From Chloroflexota bacterium (lineage in GTDB: Bacteria > Chloroflexota > Dehalococcoidia > UBA2979): a stretch of DNA of 64,000 bases. The notes beneath the pieces were generated by a model. The model ran no database searches and had not been told where the DNA came from. It saw only the letters and a program-made list of their open reading frames with translations. This document shows, piece by piece, positions 18,049 to 26,333 of this stretch (its first letter is position 1; the number at the start of each line of letters is the position of its first letter). Both the position numbers and the translations under genes were made by a program. The DNA is taken from positions 1 to 64,000 of the forward strand of contig JAPONQ010000087.1 in the NCBI GenBank assembly GCA_026713865.1. Reading direction: 5' to 3'.

Positions 18049-18870
18049 CTAGGCGGCGTCGAACTCCTCCAGGAACCTCTCGAACTCTCCCGCCAGCACG
18101 TCCGCCCCGAGATCGAAGATCGCGCTCGTGAGCCCCGGAAGCTCGACGACCCGTGCCTGCGGCAGGATGCGGGAGGCCTCCCGCGAGGGACGTGCGAGCG
18201 CGTTGTCGGGGTTGAGCACCAGTACCGGACAGCCGACCAGGGGGAGCCGATCCTGCGGCTCGTAGTCGAAGAGTGCCTCGTGCGCCCACCAGTGACGCGG
18301 GTAGGCGCGCAGCTCGTCGACGAAGCAGGCGTAGGCGCGCTCCAGAGAGAGGCCGGGGGTGCGGTCGGTGATGAAGTAGTCCCAGCGCTCCTGGAACTGC
18401 TCGAGGACCCCGGTCAGGTCGGCGCGCGCGGCGAGCACGGCCCGCCGCTCCTCCCGCTCATCCCCCAAGTAGTAGGGGATGCCGATCAGCACCAGCGAGC
18501 GTATGAGATCGGGGCGGCGCGCGGCCGCCTCCGTCGCGATCAGCGCGCCCGTGTGGTAGCCGAAGACGTCGACCGGCGTGCAGCCGGCGCCGGCCGTGCG
18601 CTCGACCAGGTCGATGAAGGCGTCGGCATAGCGCTCGAACGGTGGCATCCCGGGCGGCGCGTCGGAGCCGCCGTAGCCCGGCGTATCGGGTGCGATCACG
18701 CGGCGCGACCGTGCGAGGCGCTCCATCAGCGGAATGAAGGGCTGCGACGAGTACGCCGTCGCGTGCAGCAGGTAGAGCGGCGGCCGGCCTCCATCCACGG
18801 CTCCGCCCTCGAGCAGGTGGACCTGCCCGTAGGGACCATCCGCGTACGAGCGCCTCAGCGTCTCGCTCAT
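18049..18870 (-). CDS. Alpha/beta hydrolase with a GYHTG nucleophile elbow
   Basis: This 273-residue alpha/beta-hydrolase-fold protein has a LLHATAYSSQPF oxyanion segment, a DTPGYGGSD loop and a lid region rich in aromatic residues. The elbow reads V-F-G-Y-H-T-G-A-L-I, so His106 stands where the serine nucleophile is expected. Thr107 is the only hydroxyl nearby. No clear C-terminal catalytic His-containing motif stands out, although an Asp-rich segment (LVLNPDNALARPS) follows strand 6. The enzyme may use a non-serine mechanism or act as a lyase. It is encoded 34 bases downstream of another hydrolase gene in the same transcriptional direction. The homology is clear but the reaction is unknown. 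Confidence 0.8.
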   Translation of the reverse strand: MSETLRRSYADGPYGQVHLLEGGAVDGGRPPLYLLHATAYSSQPFIPLMERLARSRRVIAPDTPGYGGSDAPPGMPPFERYADAFIDLVERTAGAGCTPVDVFGYHTGALIATEAAARRPDLIRSLVLIGIPYYLGDEREERRAVLAARADLTGVLEQFQERWDYFITDRTPGLSLERAYACFVDELRAYPRHWWAHEALFDYEPQDRLPLVGCPVLVLNPDNALARPSREASRILPQARVVELPGLTSAIFDLGADVLAGEFERFLEEFDAA

Positions 18871-18904
18871 TCGCAGCCCGTCCCGTCTCCCCGCAGGGGC
18901 CTCG

Positions 18905-19720
18905 CTAGCGGCCCCTGTTCAGGAACTCGGCGATCAGCTCGCTCGCGCGCTCCGGCTGCTCGATCACGAGGTAGTGGCCGCAGCGCTCGAGGACGTGCGT
19001 CTCGCAGTGCGGGAGCTGCTCGGCGATCTGCGCCATGCCCACGCCGCTCGGTGCCGGCCGGAACGGCGTCATGTTGTCCTCATCCCCCGCGAGCAGGAGA
19101 GCGGGGGCGCTCACCTGCGGGACCAGTGGGCTGAGGTCGGTCGCCTCGATCGTCTCGGTACCGGCGATGAAGGCCTCGGGCGTGGTCTTGCTGAAGGCGT
19201 CGCGCATCGACTCGAGCTGCGCCTGCGCGCGGTCGAGCTCGTAGAACCCGCGGGCGAAACCCGCCACCGAGGTGAGATCCGCGACCGCCTCCATGCCGCT
19301 CTCGCGGGCGGCGAGCTTCCAGGTGCCGCGCATCATGCGCGCCGCGCGGTCGTAGCGGGCGAGGACGCAGGAGAGCACCAGCCGGTCGATCACCTCCGGG
19401 TGCCGCGCCGCGAGCGTGAGTCCGATCATCGCGCCGAACGAGGTCCCGTGGACGTGGACGCGCTCGTACCCCGCAGCGCGAATGAACTCGAAGACCTGTT
19501 CGGCGAGGCCCTCCATCCCGCCGGGCCGGGGAACGCCGCGACTCGCTCCGTATCCCGGCAGGTCGAAGTCGACGACCGCGAAGTCCCTCGCCGCGAAGGG
19601 GGTCATCAGCTCGAAGTTGCGGTGCCCGAAGGCGGAGCCGTGGATCTGCACGAGCGGGGCGCCCGACCCGGTGACCTTGTACCAGATGGTCTCCCCACCC
19701 GGCAGCGTGACGGTGCTCAT
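18905..19720 (-). CDS. Alpha/beta hydrolase, canonical serine type
   Basis: This 271-residue protein starts at ATG 19720, which overlaps the stop of the MmgE/PrpD gene by four bases. Features include IHGSAFGHRN at the oxyanion position, DLPGYGASRG, a nucleophile elbow HGTSFGAM with Ser94, an acidic residue in LLLAGDEDNMTPF and a final His in ERCGHYLVIEQPERA, giving a full Ser-Asp-His triad. This is the layout of esterases, lactonases and meta-cleavage hydrolases. Of the hydrolases in this neighbourhood it is the only one with a complete ordinary triad. Translational coupling to the MmgE/PrpD gene suggests they act on successive intermediates. Confidence 0.88.
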   Translation of the reverse strand: MSTVTLPGGETIWYKVTGSGAPLVQIHGSAFGHRNFELMTPFAARDFAVVDFDLPGYGASRGVPRPGGMEGLAEQVFEFIRAAGYERVHVHGTSFGAMIGLTLAARHPEVIDRLVLSCVLARYDRAARMMRGTWKLAARESGMEAVADLTSVAGFARGFYELDRAQAQLESMRDAFSKTTPEAFIAGTETIEATDLSPLVPQVSAPALLLAGDEDNMTPFRPAPSGVGMAQIAEQLPHCETHVLERCGHYLVIEQPERASELIAEFLNRGR

Positions 19721-21105
19721 GGCGTGCCTCCCCCGTCGTCCCGCGCCAGGGTCGCGAGCGACATCAGGTCGTGGACGCTGGGGGCCTCCTCGAGACCCCA
19801 GGTCGCGTCGAGAATGGCGTCGGCGCGCCCCGGCGCGAGCAGCTCCCCCGCCGAGGTGCGGAAGAGCTCGGAGAGCTGGGCGTCCGACATCCGGCGTCCC
19901 GGGCTTCCCAGGAAGGCGTCGACCGAGCTCGTCTCGGTGGAGCCGTCGGTGAACTCGACCGTGAGCGAGCAGCCGTCGAAGCTCTCCCGCGCCGGATCGG
20001 GCACGAGCTCGGACCGCTCGCGCAGCGCGAGGATCGCCGGGTCGGTGTAGGCCGGCTCCTGCATCTCCGCCAGCGTGAAGCGCCCGCGCTCCCAGGCCGC
20101 CGCCGCGCAGAACAGGAGGTCGAAGCGCGCCGTGAGCTCGGTCGACGGCACGCCGAAGCGCTCCCAGCGCTCGTCGACGATCTCCTTGACGATCGGCTGC
20201 ACGGCGAAGCGCATGCGCTTCACCTCCCGGCCGCCTGCGCGTGCGCGGAGCTCGAGCGCGCACTCGATCGCCGGGTGCGTGATGGTCTCGGTCGGCACGG
20301 TCTTGTAGCTCTGGCCGTGGATGCGCCAGGTCGAGCCGAGCGAGTCCAGCACGCCTTCTATCTTGGCGGCGTCCTCGTCCGTGTGCGTGACGAACATCCC
20401 CTTGTCGCCCTCGAACGCCGTCGGCGGGGCGTCGAAGCCGCGCTCGGCGAGCGCGAAGGCGGTGAGCCCGGAGCGGGCCGTCGCGCCGGTGATGTAGGAG
20501 AGGGTCATGCTGCCGACGGAGACGTAGAGACCGAAGGCCGTGCACATCGCGATGCCGAGCGCGTTGCGCATCCGCTCCTCGTCGAGACCGGCGAGCAGCG
20601 AGCAGGCCGCTGCGGCCCCGACCCCCCCGGTCAGCCCCGCCGGCACGTAGCCGCGGTAGTAGCCGGTCGGCATCAGCATCGTCGCCACGGCGAGTTCCAC
20701 TTCCATGCCGAGTGTGAGCGCCGTCACCACCTCGGCGCCGCTCTGCCCGCCCACCTCGGCCTGCGCGAGGACCGCCGGGAGCACAGCCGAGGTCGCGTGC
20801 ATGAAGCAGGGGATGTAGGTGTCGTGGAAGTCGAGCACCTCGAAGAGGGCTCCGTTGACGACCGCGGCGCGCTCCGGATCGGTCCTGGTGCCGTACCAGA
20901 GCACATGCGCCCCGCCGCTGACGGGGTCGGACGGACGGGCCCACTCGTGGAGCAACCGGACGGCCTCGCGGTCGGTGGCGGCGACCGAGGCCTTGAGCTG
21001 GTTCAGGAGCAGGCGCTTCGCCTCGTGCGTCGCCTCCCCGGGCGCGCCGCGCGCCGACCACTCCCTGGCGAAACGGGTGAGACGCTCGGAGACGCTGGAG
21101 CTCAT
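19717..21105 (-). CDS. MmgE/PrpD family protein
   Basis: This 462-residue protein is full length for the family. The start ATG 21105 overlaps the end of the upstream gene by four bases. The all-helical N-terminal domain contains the conserved segment NGALFEVLDFHDTYIPCFMH and a Gly-rich core (LTGGVGAAAACSLLAGLDEE). The smaller C-terminal domain includes THPAIECALELR and VQPIVKEIVDERWERFG. Family members include 2-methylcitrate dehydratase, cis-aconitate decarboxylase and immune-response-gene-1-like enzymes. The residues that would separate dehydratase from decarboxylase cannot be judged confidently here. No prpB or prpC is nearby, so the ordinary methylcitrate cycle is unlikely. It probably acts on a carboxylated intermediate with its neighbours. 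Confidence 0.85.
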   Translation of the reverse strand: MSSSVSERLTRFAREWSARGAPGEATHEAKRLLLNQLKASVAATDREAVRLLHEWARPSDPVSGGAHVLWYGTRTDPERAAVVNGALFEVLDFHDTYIPCFMHATSAVLPAVLAQAEVGGQSGAEVVTALTLGMEVELAVATMLMPTGYYRGYVPAGLTGGVGAAAACSLLAGLDEERMRNALGIAMCTAFGLYVSVGSMTLSYITGATARSGLTAFALAERGFDAPPTAFEGDKGMFVTHTDEDAAKIEGVLDSLGSTWRIHGQSYKTVPTETITHPAIECALELRARAGGREVKRMRFAVQPIVKEIVDERWERFGVPSTELTARFDLLFCAAAAWERGRFTLAEMQEPAYTDPAILALRERSELVPDPARESFDGCSLTVEFTDGSTETSSVDAFLGSPGRRMSDAQLSELFRTSAGELLAPGRADAILDATWGLEEAPSVHDLMSLATLARDDGGGTP

Positions 21106-22031
21106 GCGCCCGGACCCTCCACCGGCCCGCCCGCGGCCACCGGGCCGTTCATCCACTCGAGCAACGCCGGCTCCCGCTGGTTGCCGGCGCCGAGCGCCGT
21201 GATCGCCTCGTAGGCGGCGTAACCGCGCAGCCCGACGAGCGTCGGGCGCCCGCCGTAGTTGCTCGTGTAGACGACGCGCACCGGGTAGCTGTGCAGGGTG
21301 TGCACGTGCGCCGCGACGCCGCACTCGTTAGCCGCGGCCGAGAGCGCGGCCGTCACCTCGTCGGAGGAGATCACGAGATCGATCCACGCCTGGTACTGCC
21401 GCTCCGGCGGGTGCGTCTTGATCGGGTAGCCGGCGCGGCGCTCCGCCTCCATATCCGGCGCCTCGAAGAGGTTGAGGCGCAGCCGCAGCACGCCCGGCAC
21501 GGCCGACCACCTCGCGGCGAGGTCGCGCAGGCAGGCGCGAAACGAGGCCTCGTCGGAGCGGGCGCGCAGGAAGATCCCGTAGCTCGGGTGGGGCACCGGG
21601 CCCTGCGGCGTCGCGATCCCGGTCTCGTCGACGTAGGTGTGCGCGTTGTCCCCCACCGTGCGGTAGGTCGTGCTCTCGTCGACGATCAGCTCGATGTCGC
21701 CGAAGAGGTGAGACTTCACCTCGGCGCTCGGCGCCGCATCCCACGCCGCCAGCGCCGCGTCGTCAAGGTAGCGCACGTCGGAGAGCCACATCAGCTGCTG
21801 GTGCTCGGGGCAGGAGAAGTCGACCCCCTCGAGCGGCTGGAGCAGGTCCTCGCGAACCGGATCGAACTGGCTGTGTCGGTAGTCCCAGATGCCGGGGCGC
21901 CTGGCGATCACGGGGCTGTGGACGTCGCGCCAGTAGCGGCGCACCCAGTCGAGCGGCAGCTCCGCCTTCTTCCACCCGCAGGTGATGCGGGCGATCTGGG
22001 GCCTGTTCTCGAATTCCACCAGTGTGCTCAC
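21102..22031 (-). CDS. EthD-like dimeric alpha/beta-barrel protein
   Basis: This 309-residue protein uses a GTG start at 22031, with GGAGG six bases upstream. The first half has the EthD pattern: IARITCGWKKAEL, then LDWVRRYWRDVHSPVIARRP and a hydrophobic strand. The second half shows a similar strand-helix order (YGIFLRARSDEASFRACLRD, then YQAWIDLVISSDEVTAALSA), so it may be two fused ferredoxin-like barrels. Such proteins act as small cyclases, monooxygenases without cofactor, or accessory factors in degradation of ethers and aromatics. It is the first gene of the minus-strand run, is coupled by a 4-base overlap to the MmgE/PrpD gene, and faces a divergent hydrolase gene across about 180 bases. 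Confidence 0.6.
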   Translation of the reverse strand: MSTLVEFENRPQIARITCGWKKAELPLDWVRRYWRDVHSPVIARRPGIWDYRHSQFDPVREDLLQPLEGVDFSCPEHQQLMWLSDVRYLDDAALAAWDAAPSAEVKSHLFGDIELIVDESTTYRTVGDNAHTYVDETGIATPQGPVPHPSYGIFLRARSDEASFRACLRDLAARWSAVPGVLRLRLNLFEAPDMEAERRAGYPIKTHPPERQYQAWIDLVISSDEVTAALSAAANECGVAAHVHTLHSYPVRVVYTSNYGGRPTLVGLRGYAAYEAITALGAGNQREPALLEWMNGPVAAGGPVEGPGA

Positions 22032-22209
22032 GCTGCCTCCCCCACGCGCGGCGAGCGCTCGACGCCCGCCTCCCGCGCCCGGTCCCCGGGCGAGTCTGCC
22101 CGATCTCGGGCTCGCGCGCAGGCGCGTGCCGCGGGAGCTACCGGCTGGAGCGCGGCGGCGATATCGTGTCGCTGCCCGCGCCGTCGGGCGAGGGCCCGAG
22201 GAGGCGCAG

Positions 22210-23064
22210 GTGAGCGAGCAGACGTACGACCCGGTCCGGCGCACGGCGCGACCCGCAGGGCTCGAGATCTCCTACCTCGACTGGGGGGAGCCCACCGCCG
22301 GCTCGGCGGCGCTGATTCTCCTGCACGGGACGATGGGCTGCGCGGCGGACTGGAGCCGCGTGGCTCCGACCTTCGCCCGCAGCTACCGCGTCGTGGCGCT
22401 CGACCAGCGCGGCCACGGCCTCTCCGCGCACCCACCCGCGCCGGGCGGGTACGCCACCCGGGACTACCTCGACGACCTGGAGGCGTTCGCGGACGCGCTC
22501 GGCGCCACGCAGGTCGGACTCCTCGGACACGGGATGGGCGGACACAACGCGATCGCGTTCGGCGCGCGCCGGCCGGGACGCGTGCTCTGCGCCCTCGCCA
22601 ACGACGTCGCCCCGGCTCCCCCGGCCGACTCCGCGACGTGGGAGGAGTTGCTCCCGGGCCGAGTGCACCCGACGTTCGCCAGCGTCGAGGACTACGTGAC
22701 GTGGCGCCGGCGCGCGGTGCCCTTCGCGCCGGATGCGCTGCTCGAGGAGGAGGCGGGCTGGCGGCTCCGGCGGCGACCGTCCGGATGGCGCGCCGACTCC
22801 GATACGCGCGCTGCCTTCGACTGGAAGCCCGATGACCTCTGGGAGGAGGTGGGCGGGATCCGCTGCCCGATGCTCTATATCCGCGGCGGACGCTCCCCCG
22901 ACCTGGACGCGGCCACGCAGCAGAGCCTGGTGATGCGGACGCCGAACGGGCGCTCGATCTCGCTCGAACTGGCGGGCCACGCCACCTACCTCGACCGCGA
23001 GGAGGAGTTCATCGAGCTATCGCACGCCTTCTTCGCCGCTCACATGCACCGCGCCGCGGCGTAG
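22210..23064 (+). CDS. Alpha/beta hydrolase lacking the serine nucleophile (GHGMG elbow)
   Basis: This 284-residue protein uses a GTG start at 22210, in a GCAGGTGAGC context. The fold is clear from LILLHGTMGCAADW, DQRGHGLSAHP, the elbow LLGHGMGGHNAIAFG and a late LAGHATYLDREEEF His motif. The elbow position is Gly108, so the usual serine is missing while the rest of the active site looks conserved. The protein may be a lyase, a cofactor-free dioxygenase-type enzyme or a non-catalytic binder. It is divergent from the EthD-to-PKS run across 178 bases that could hold a shared regulatory region, so it may belong to the same pathway. It ends 30 bases before a convergent gene. Confidence 0.85.
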   Translation: MSEQTYDPVRRTARPAGLEISYLDWGEPTAGSAALILLHGTMGCAADWSRVAPTFARSYRVVALDQRGHGLSAHPPAPGGYATRDYLDDLEAFADALGATQVGLLGHGMGGHNAIAFGARRPGRVLCALANDVAPAPPADSATWEELLPGRVHPTFASVEDYVTWRRRAVPFAPDALLEEEAGWRLRRRPSGWRADSDTRAAFDWKPDDLWEEVGGIRCPMLYIRGGRSPDLDAATQQSLVMRTPNGRSISLELAGHATYLDREEEFIELSHAFFAAHMHRAAA

Positions 23065-23094
23065 CGGGCGTCGGCGCCCCAAGGTCCCCCGCCG

Positions 23095-23331
23095 CTAGAC
23101 GGGTGAGAAGGCGACGAGCGACGTCGTGGACTGGATGCCCTCCATCGTCCGGATCGTGCCGGAGAGGATCGGCGGGATGTCGGTCAGGCTCTCGGTTTCC
23201 AGCTCGGCAACGACGTCGTAGGGGCCCATGACCTCGTGCACCTCGGCGATATTCGGCAGCCCGCGCAGCGCCAGCGCCACGCGTCGCGTCGCGCCCGGAC
23301 TGGTCACGATCAGGACATATGCCTTGACCAC
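23095..23331 (-). CDS. Stand-alone Lrp/AsnC ligand-binding (RAM) domain
   Basis: This 78-residue protein starts at GTG 23331, preceded by GGAGGG. The sequence KAYVLIVTSPGATRRVALAL, then IAEVHEVMGPYDVVAELET and a final strand, is the beta-alpha-beta-beta-alpha-beta layout of the Lrp/AsnC effector domain, without the DNA-binding half. Such single-domain proteins form oligomers that bind amino acids or related effectors and tune other regulators or enzymes. It is divergent from korA at a distance of 368 bases. Whether it senses a 2-oxoacid or amino acid linked to that enzyme is speculation. Confidence 0.85.
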   Translation of the reverse strand: MVKAYVLIVTSPGATRRVALALRGLPNIAEVHEVMGPYDVVAELETESLTDIPPILSGTIRTMEGIQSTTSLVAFSPV

Positions 23332-23699
23332 GGTCTGCTCCCTCCAGCGATCCTCGCAGGGCGCCGGGCGGGCTCGATGCTCGCGGGACGCCTGCGCAAA
23401 CGCACGGCGCGCGCTCGGGCTATGATAGGTGACGCGCCCGCAGCGTCGACGGTCGCGGCCATTGAGCGTAGGCCGCCCGGAGGTCGATACTGTCTGGTCC
23501 GCAGCGTCGACGAAGGCGGCGTCAGCCGCCCGGCCCGCAGGAGACATCCCGCGTCCATGGGATCCGCCGAGTGAGTCACCGGATCGACCCGCGCGCAGCG
23601 TCCGAGGCGGAGCCTCCGGACCCGCCGCTCGGGCCGTCATCGCCTGGCCGCGCCGGCCCCGACCCCCGGCCGGTCGCCGGTCGCAGGGGGCGCTAGCTC
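23332..23699. promoter_or_regulatory. Divergent intergenic region upstream of korA with a possible promoter
   Basis: This 368-base gap has no convincing gene. TTGAGC at 23462-23467 and GATACT at 23486-23491, 18 bases apart, form a plausible sigma-70-type promoter pointing to korA about 210 bases downstream. Open frames in the gap are arginine-rich and lack start signals. No riboswitch fold was recognised. Confidence 0.35.
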
Positions 23700-25427
23700 A
23701 TGGGCACGGACCTCGTGGTGCGCTTCGCGGGTGAGGGCGGACAGGGCGTCGTGACCGCTGCCGAGGGTCTGGCACAGGCCGCGGCGCGCGTCGGCTACCA
23801 CGTCCAGACCTTCTCGACCTTCCCGTCCCAGATCAAGGGCGGGCCGACGTGGGCCCAGACCCGCATCTCGACCGAGCCCGTGCTCGCCGCGGGCGACGAG
23901 CTCGACATCCTCGTGGTGCTCAACCGATACGCCTACGATCACAACCTCGAGGACTGCCGCGACGAAGGCATCGTCGTCTACAACTCCGGCGACTTCGAGA
24001 TCGAGGACAGGGGCCGCTGCGTCGGCATGGAGGTCGACCGCCTCGCGCGCGAGACGGGCAACCCGCTCGCCGCCAACATGGTGATGATCGGGGCCGTCGC
24101 CGCGCTCGCCGGGATGCCGGCCGAGTACTTCACCGATTTCATCCGCGAGCGCTTCACCCGCGGCCGCGCCAACGACGACGCGATCATCGAGGGGAACATC
24201 AAGGCGCTCGATCTCGGCATGAGCGCGGTTCAGGCGACCGGCCTCACCGTCGCGGGGCTCGATCCGCCTCCGCCGACCGCGGGGACGCGCGTGCTGATGC
24301 GGGGCTTCGAGGCGACGAGCCTCGGCGCGATCGCCGCCGGCCTCGACGTCTTCGTCGGCTACCCGATCTCACCGGCGACGACGATGCTGACGTTCATGGA
24401 GCGCTACCTGACGGGCGCCGGCAGCTACGTCGGGCAGTCGAGCTCCGAGATCGAGTCGATCACCGCTCTCGTCGGCGCCGGGTTCTCCGGCAAACGGGCG
24501 ATGACCTCGACGGCCGGCCCCGGCCTCTCGCTGATGAGCGAGGGGCTCGGACTCGCCTGGATGGCCGAGATCCCGCTCGTCGTGGTCAACGTGCAGCGTG
24601 GTGGCCCCTCGACGGGTCTCCCGACCAAGACCGAGCAGTCGGACCTCCTGACCGTGCTCAACCCGGGGCACGGCGACCTTCGCATCCCCGTCATCGCGCC
24701 GGGAAGCGTCGAGGAGTGCTTCTACGCGGGCGCCCACGCCATCAACTGGGCGGAGCGCTACCAGGGGCCGGTCATTCTCCTCTCCGAGGCGTCGATCGCC
24801 GAGAGGCAGCAGGACGTCCCGCGGCCGCAACTCTCCGCGATCCGGCCCGAGCGCCGGGTCACCGTGAACGGATCGGGACCGGCCGAGGGCGACGGGCCGC
24901 CGCTCCGCTACCGCGGTGAGCAGCTCACGCCGTTCCCGGTGCCGGGCGGTCCCGGCGCCTACGTCGCGAACGGGAGCGAGCACGACGAGCACGGCGACAC
25001 GACGCACCTCCCGAAGTGGCATCTGCAGATGACGCACCGCCGCTTCGGAAAGCTCGCGCTGCTGGAGGAGGATCTCTACGAGTCCGAGGGGACGGAGGCG
25101 AGCGTCGCCCTGCTGCCGTGGGGCGGGTCGAGGGGACCGGCTCGCGCCGCCTATCTCGCCCTCCGCGACCGCGGTGACCTCGCGTGGTACTACACGATGT
25201 TCCTCAACCCGCTCCCCCCCGCGCTGCTGGAGGAGCTGCGAGCGAAGGAACTGGTGATCGTGCCGGAGCTGAACTATCTCGGGCAGTTCGCCGGGCTCCT
25301 GCGGCAGCAGGGAGTGAGGGCCGAGGCGATCACGCAATACACCGGTCTCCCCTTCAAGGAGCGCTTCCTGACCGAGCGCATCCGCGAGCGGCTGGAGGCG
25401 CGCACAGGAGAGCTGGTCTCGGTATGA
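23700..25427 (+). CDS. korA: 2-oxoacid:ferredoxin oxidoreductase, fused gamma-alpha subunit
   Basis: This 575-residue protein joins an N-terminal gamma domain (about 1-190, with GEGGQGVVTAAEGLAQAA and TFPSQIKGGPTW) to the alpha pyrimidine-binding domain (about 200-560, with GYPISPATTML, TSTAGPGLSLMSE and VNVQRGGPSTGLPTKTEQSD). This is the two-subunit KorAB arrangement that oxidatively decarboxylates 2-oxoglutarate to succinyl-CoA using ferredoxin; related enzymes take pyruvate or branched 2-oxoacids. It overlaps korB by four bases, so the two are co-translated. KorAB stands in for oxoglutarate dehydrogenase in several actinobacteria. The oxoglutarate substrate is the likely but unproven choice. 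Confidence 0.93.
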   Translation: MGTDLVVRFAGEGGQGVVTAAEGLAQAAARVGYHVQTFSTFPSQIKGGPTWAQTRISTEPVLAAGDELDILVVLNRYAYDHNLEDCRDEGIVVYNSGDFEIEDRGRCVGMEVDRLARETGNPLAANMVMIGAVAALAGMPAEYFTDFIRERFTRGRANDDAIIEGNIKALDLGMSAVQATGLTVAGLDPPPPTAGTRVLMRGFEATSLGAIAAGLDVFVGYPISPATTMLTFMERYLTGAGSYVGQSSSEIESITALVGAGFSGKRAMTSTAGPGLSLMSEGLGLAWMAEIPLVVVNVQRGGPSTGLPTKTEQSDLLTVLNPGHGDLRIPVIAPGSVEECFYAGAHAINWAERYQGPVILLSEASIAERQQDVPRPQLSAIRPERRVTVNGSGPAEGDGPPLRYRGEQLTPFPVPGGPGAYVANGSEHDEHGDTTHLPKWHLQMTHRRFGKLALLEEDLYESEGTEASVALLPWGGSRGPARAAYLALRDRGDLAWYYTMFLNPLPPALLEELRAKELVIVPELNYLGQFAGLLRQQGVRAEAITQYTGLPFKERFLTERIRERLEARTGELVSV

Positions 25428-26299
25428 CGAAGCGCAATCCCGACTACGACTTCAAGTGGTGCCCCGGCTGCGGGGACTTCGGCGTGGTACGCGCCGTCGA
25501 GCTCGCGCTCGCCGACCGCGTGAACCGGCTGGGCGAGCCGATCGAGAACACGGTGGTCGTCGCGGGCATCGGCTGCTCGGGGAACCTGGTGCACCTGCAG
25601 GAGGGGCCGCAGCCCTTCGGCATCCATGGCATCCACGGACGCACGCTTCCGATCGCCTACGGCGTCAAGGCCGCCAGGCCGGAGCTCAACGTGCTCGTCG
25701 CCGCCGGGGACGGCGACTTCCTCTCGATCGGCGCCGAGCACATCGGTCCCGCGGCGAAGCGCAACATGGACGTGACCTGCGTGGTGATGGACAACGGCAT
25801 CTACGGGCTCACCAAGGGCCAGGCATCCCCCACCAGCGCCTTCGAGGCCGTCACCCCGACCACGCCGCTGGGCAAGCTCGACGATGCGATGAATCCCCTC
25901 GAGCTCTTCCTGGCGCTCGGGGTCCACTACGTTGCCTCGATGCTGTCGACGCGGCCCCGGGACCTCGCCGCGACGATCGGCGAGGCGATGGATTACCCCG
26001 GCTTCGCCATCGTGCACGTGCAGTCGCCCTGCACCACCTACAACGACACCTACGCGGCGCTGAAGGGGAATCCGAAGGAGGGGATCGAGCCGGGGGCGTA
26101 CCCGCTTCCCGAGGATCACGACCCGACCAGCAAGGCGCAGGCGATGGCGCACGCGGCGAGCGGACGCATCCCGGTCGGCGTGCTCTACCGCGCCCCCGAG
26201 AGCAGATCGATGCACCAGCGACTGACGGAGGCGAGGGAGCGCGCGCGCCAGACCGAGCCTCCCGACGTTGACGCGCTGCTCTCCTCGCTCGAGATCTAG
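25424..26299 (+). CDS. korB: 2-oxoacid:ferredoxin oxidoreductase, beta (TPP-binding) subunit
   Basis: This 291-residue protein has cysteines of the WCPGCGDFG motif and a third in GIGCSG that can bind a 4Fe-4S cluster. The TPP/Mg site reads GDGDFLSIGAEH with Asn in VVMDNGIYGLTKGQ. The sequence GIHGIHGRTLPIAYGVKAAR is typical of the KorB group. It makes the catalytic pair with korA, with electrons passing from thiamine through the cluster to ferredoxin. No separate ferredoxin-like delta subunit gene is present next to it, consistent with the two-subunit class. Confidence 0.94.
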   Translation: MTKRNPDYDFKWCPGCGDFGVVRAVELALADRVNRLGEPIENTVVVAGIGCSGNLVHLQEGPQPFGIHGIHGRTLPIAYGVKAARPELNVLVAAGDGDFLSIGAEHIGPAAKRNMDVTCVVMDNGIYGLTKGQASPTSAFEAVTPTTPLGKLDDAMNPLELFLALGVHYVASMLSTRPRDLAATIGEAMDYPGFAIVHVQSPCTTYNDTYAALKGNPKEGIEPGAYPLPEDHDPTSKAQAMAHAASGRIPVGVLYRAPESRSMHQRLTEARERARQTEPPDVDALLSSLEI

Positions 26300-26333
26300 G
26301 GCCCCCGGCACCGGGCGCAGCGTAAGACGCACG

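Noticed and set aside
22032-22209. A long N-terminal extension of the 22210 hydrolase back to 21982
   Set aside because: The added residues are antisense to the EthD-like gene and Arg/Pro-rich; the GTG at 22210 directly precedes the folded domain.
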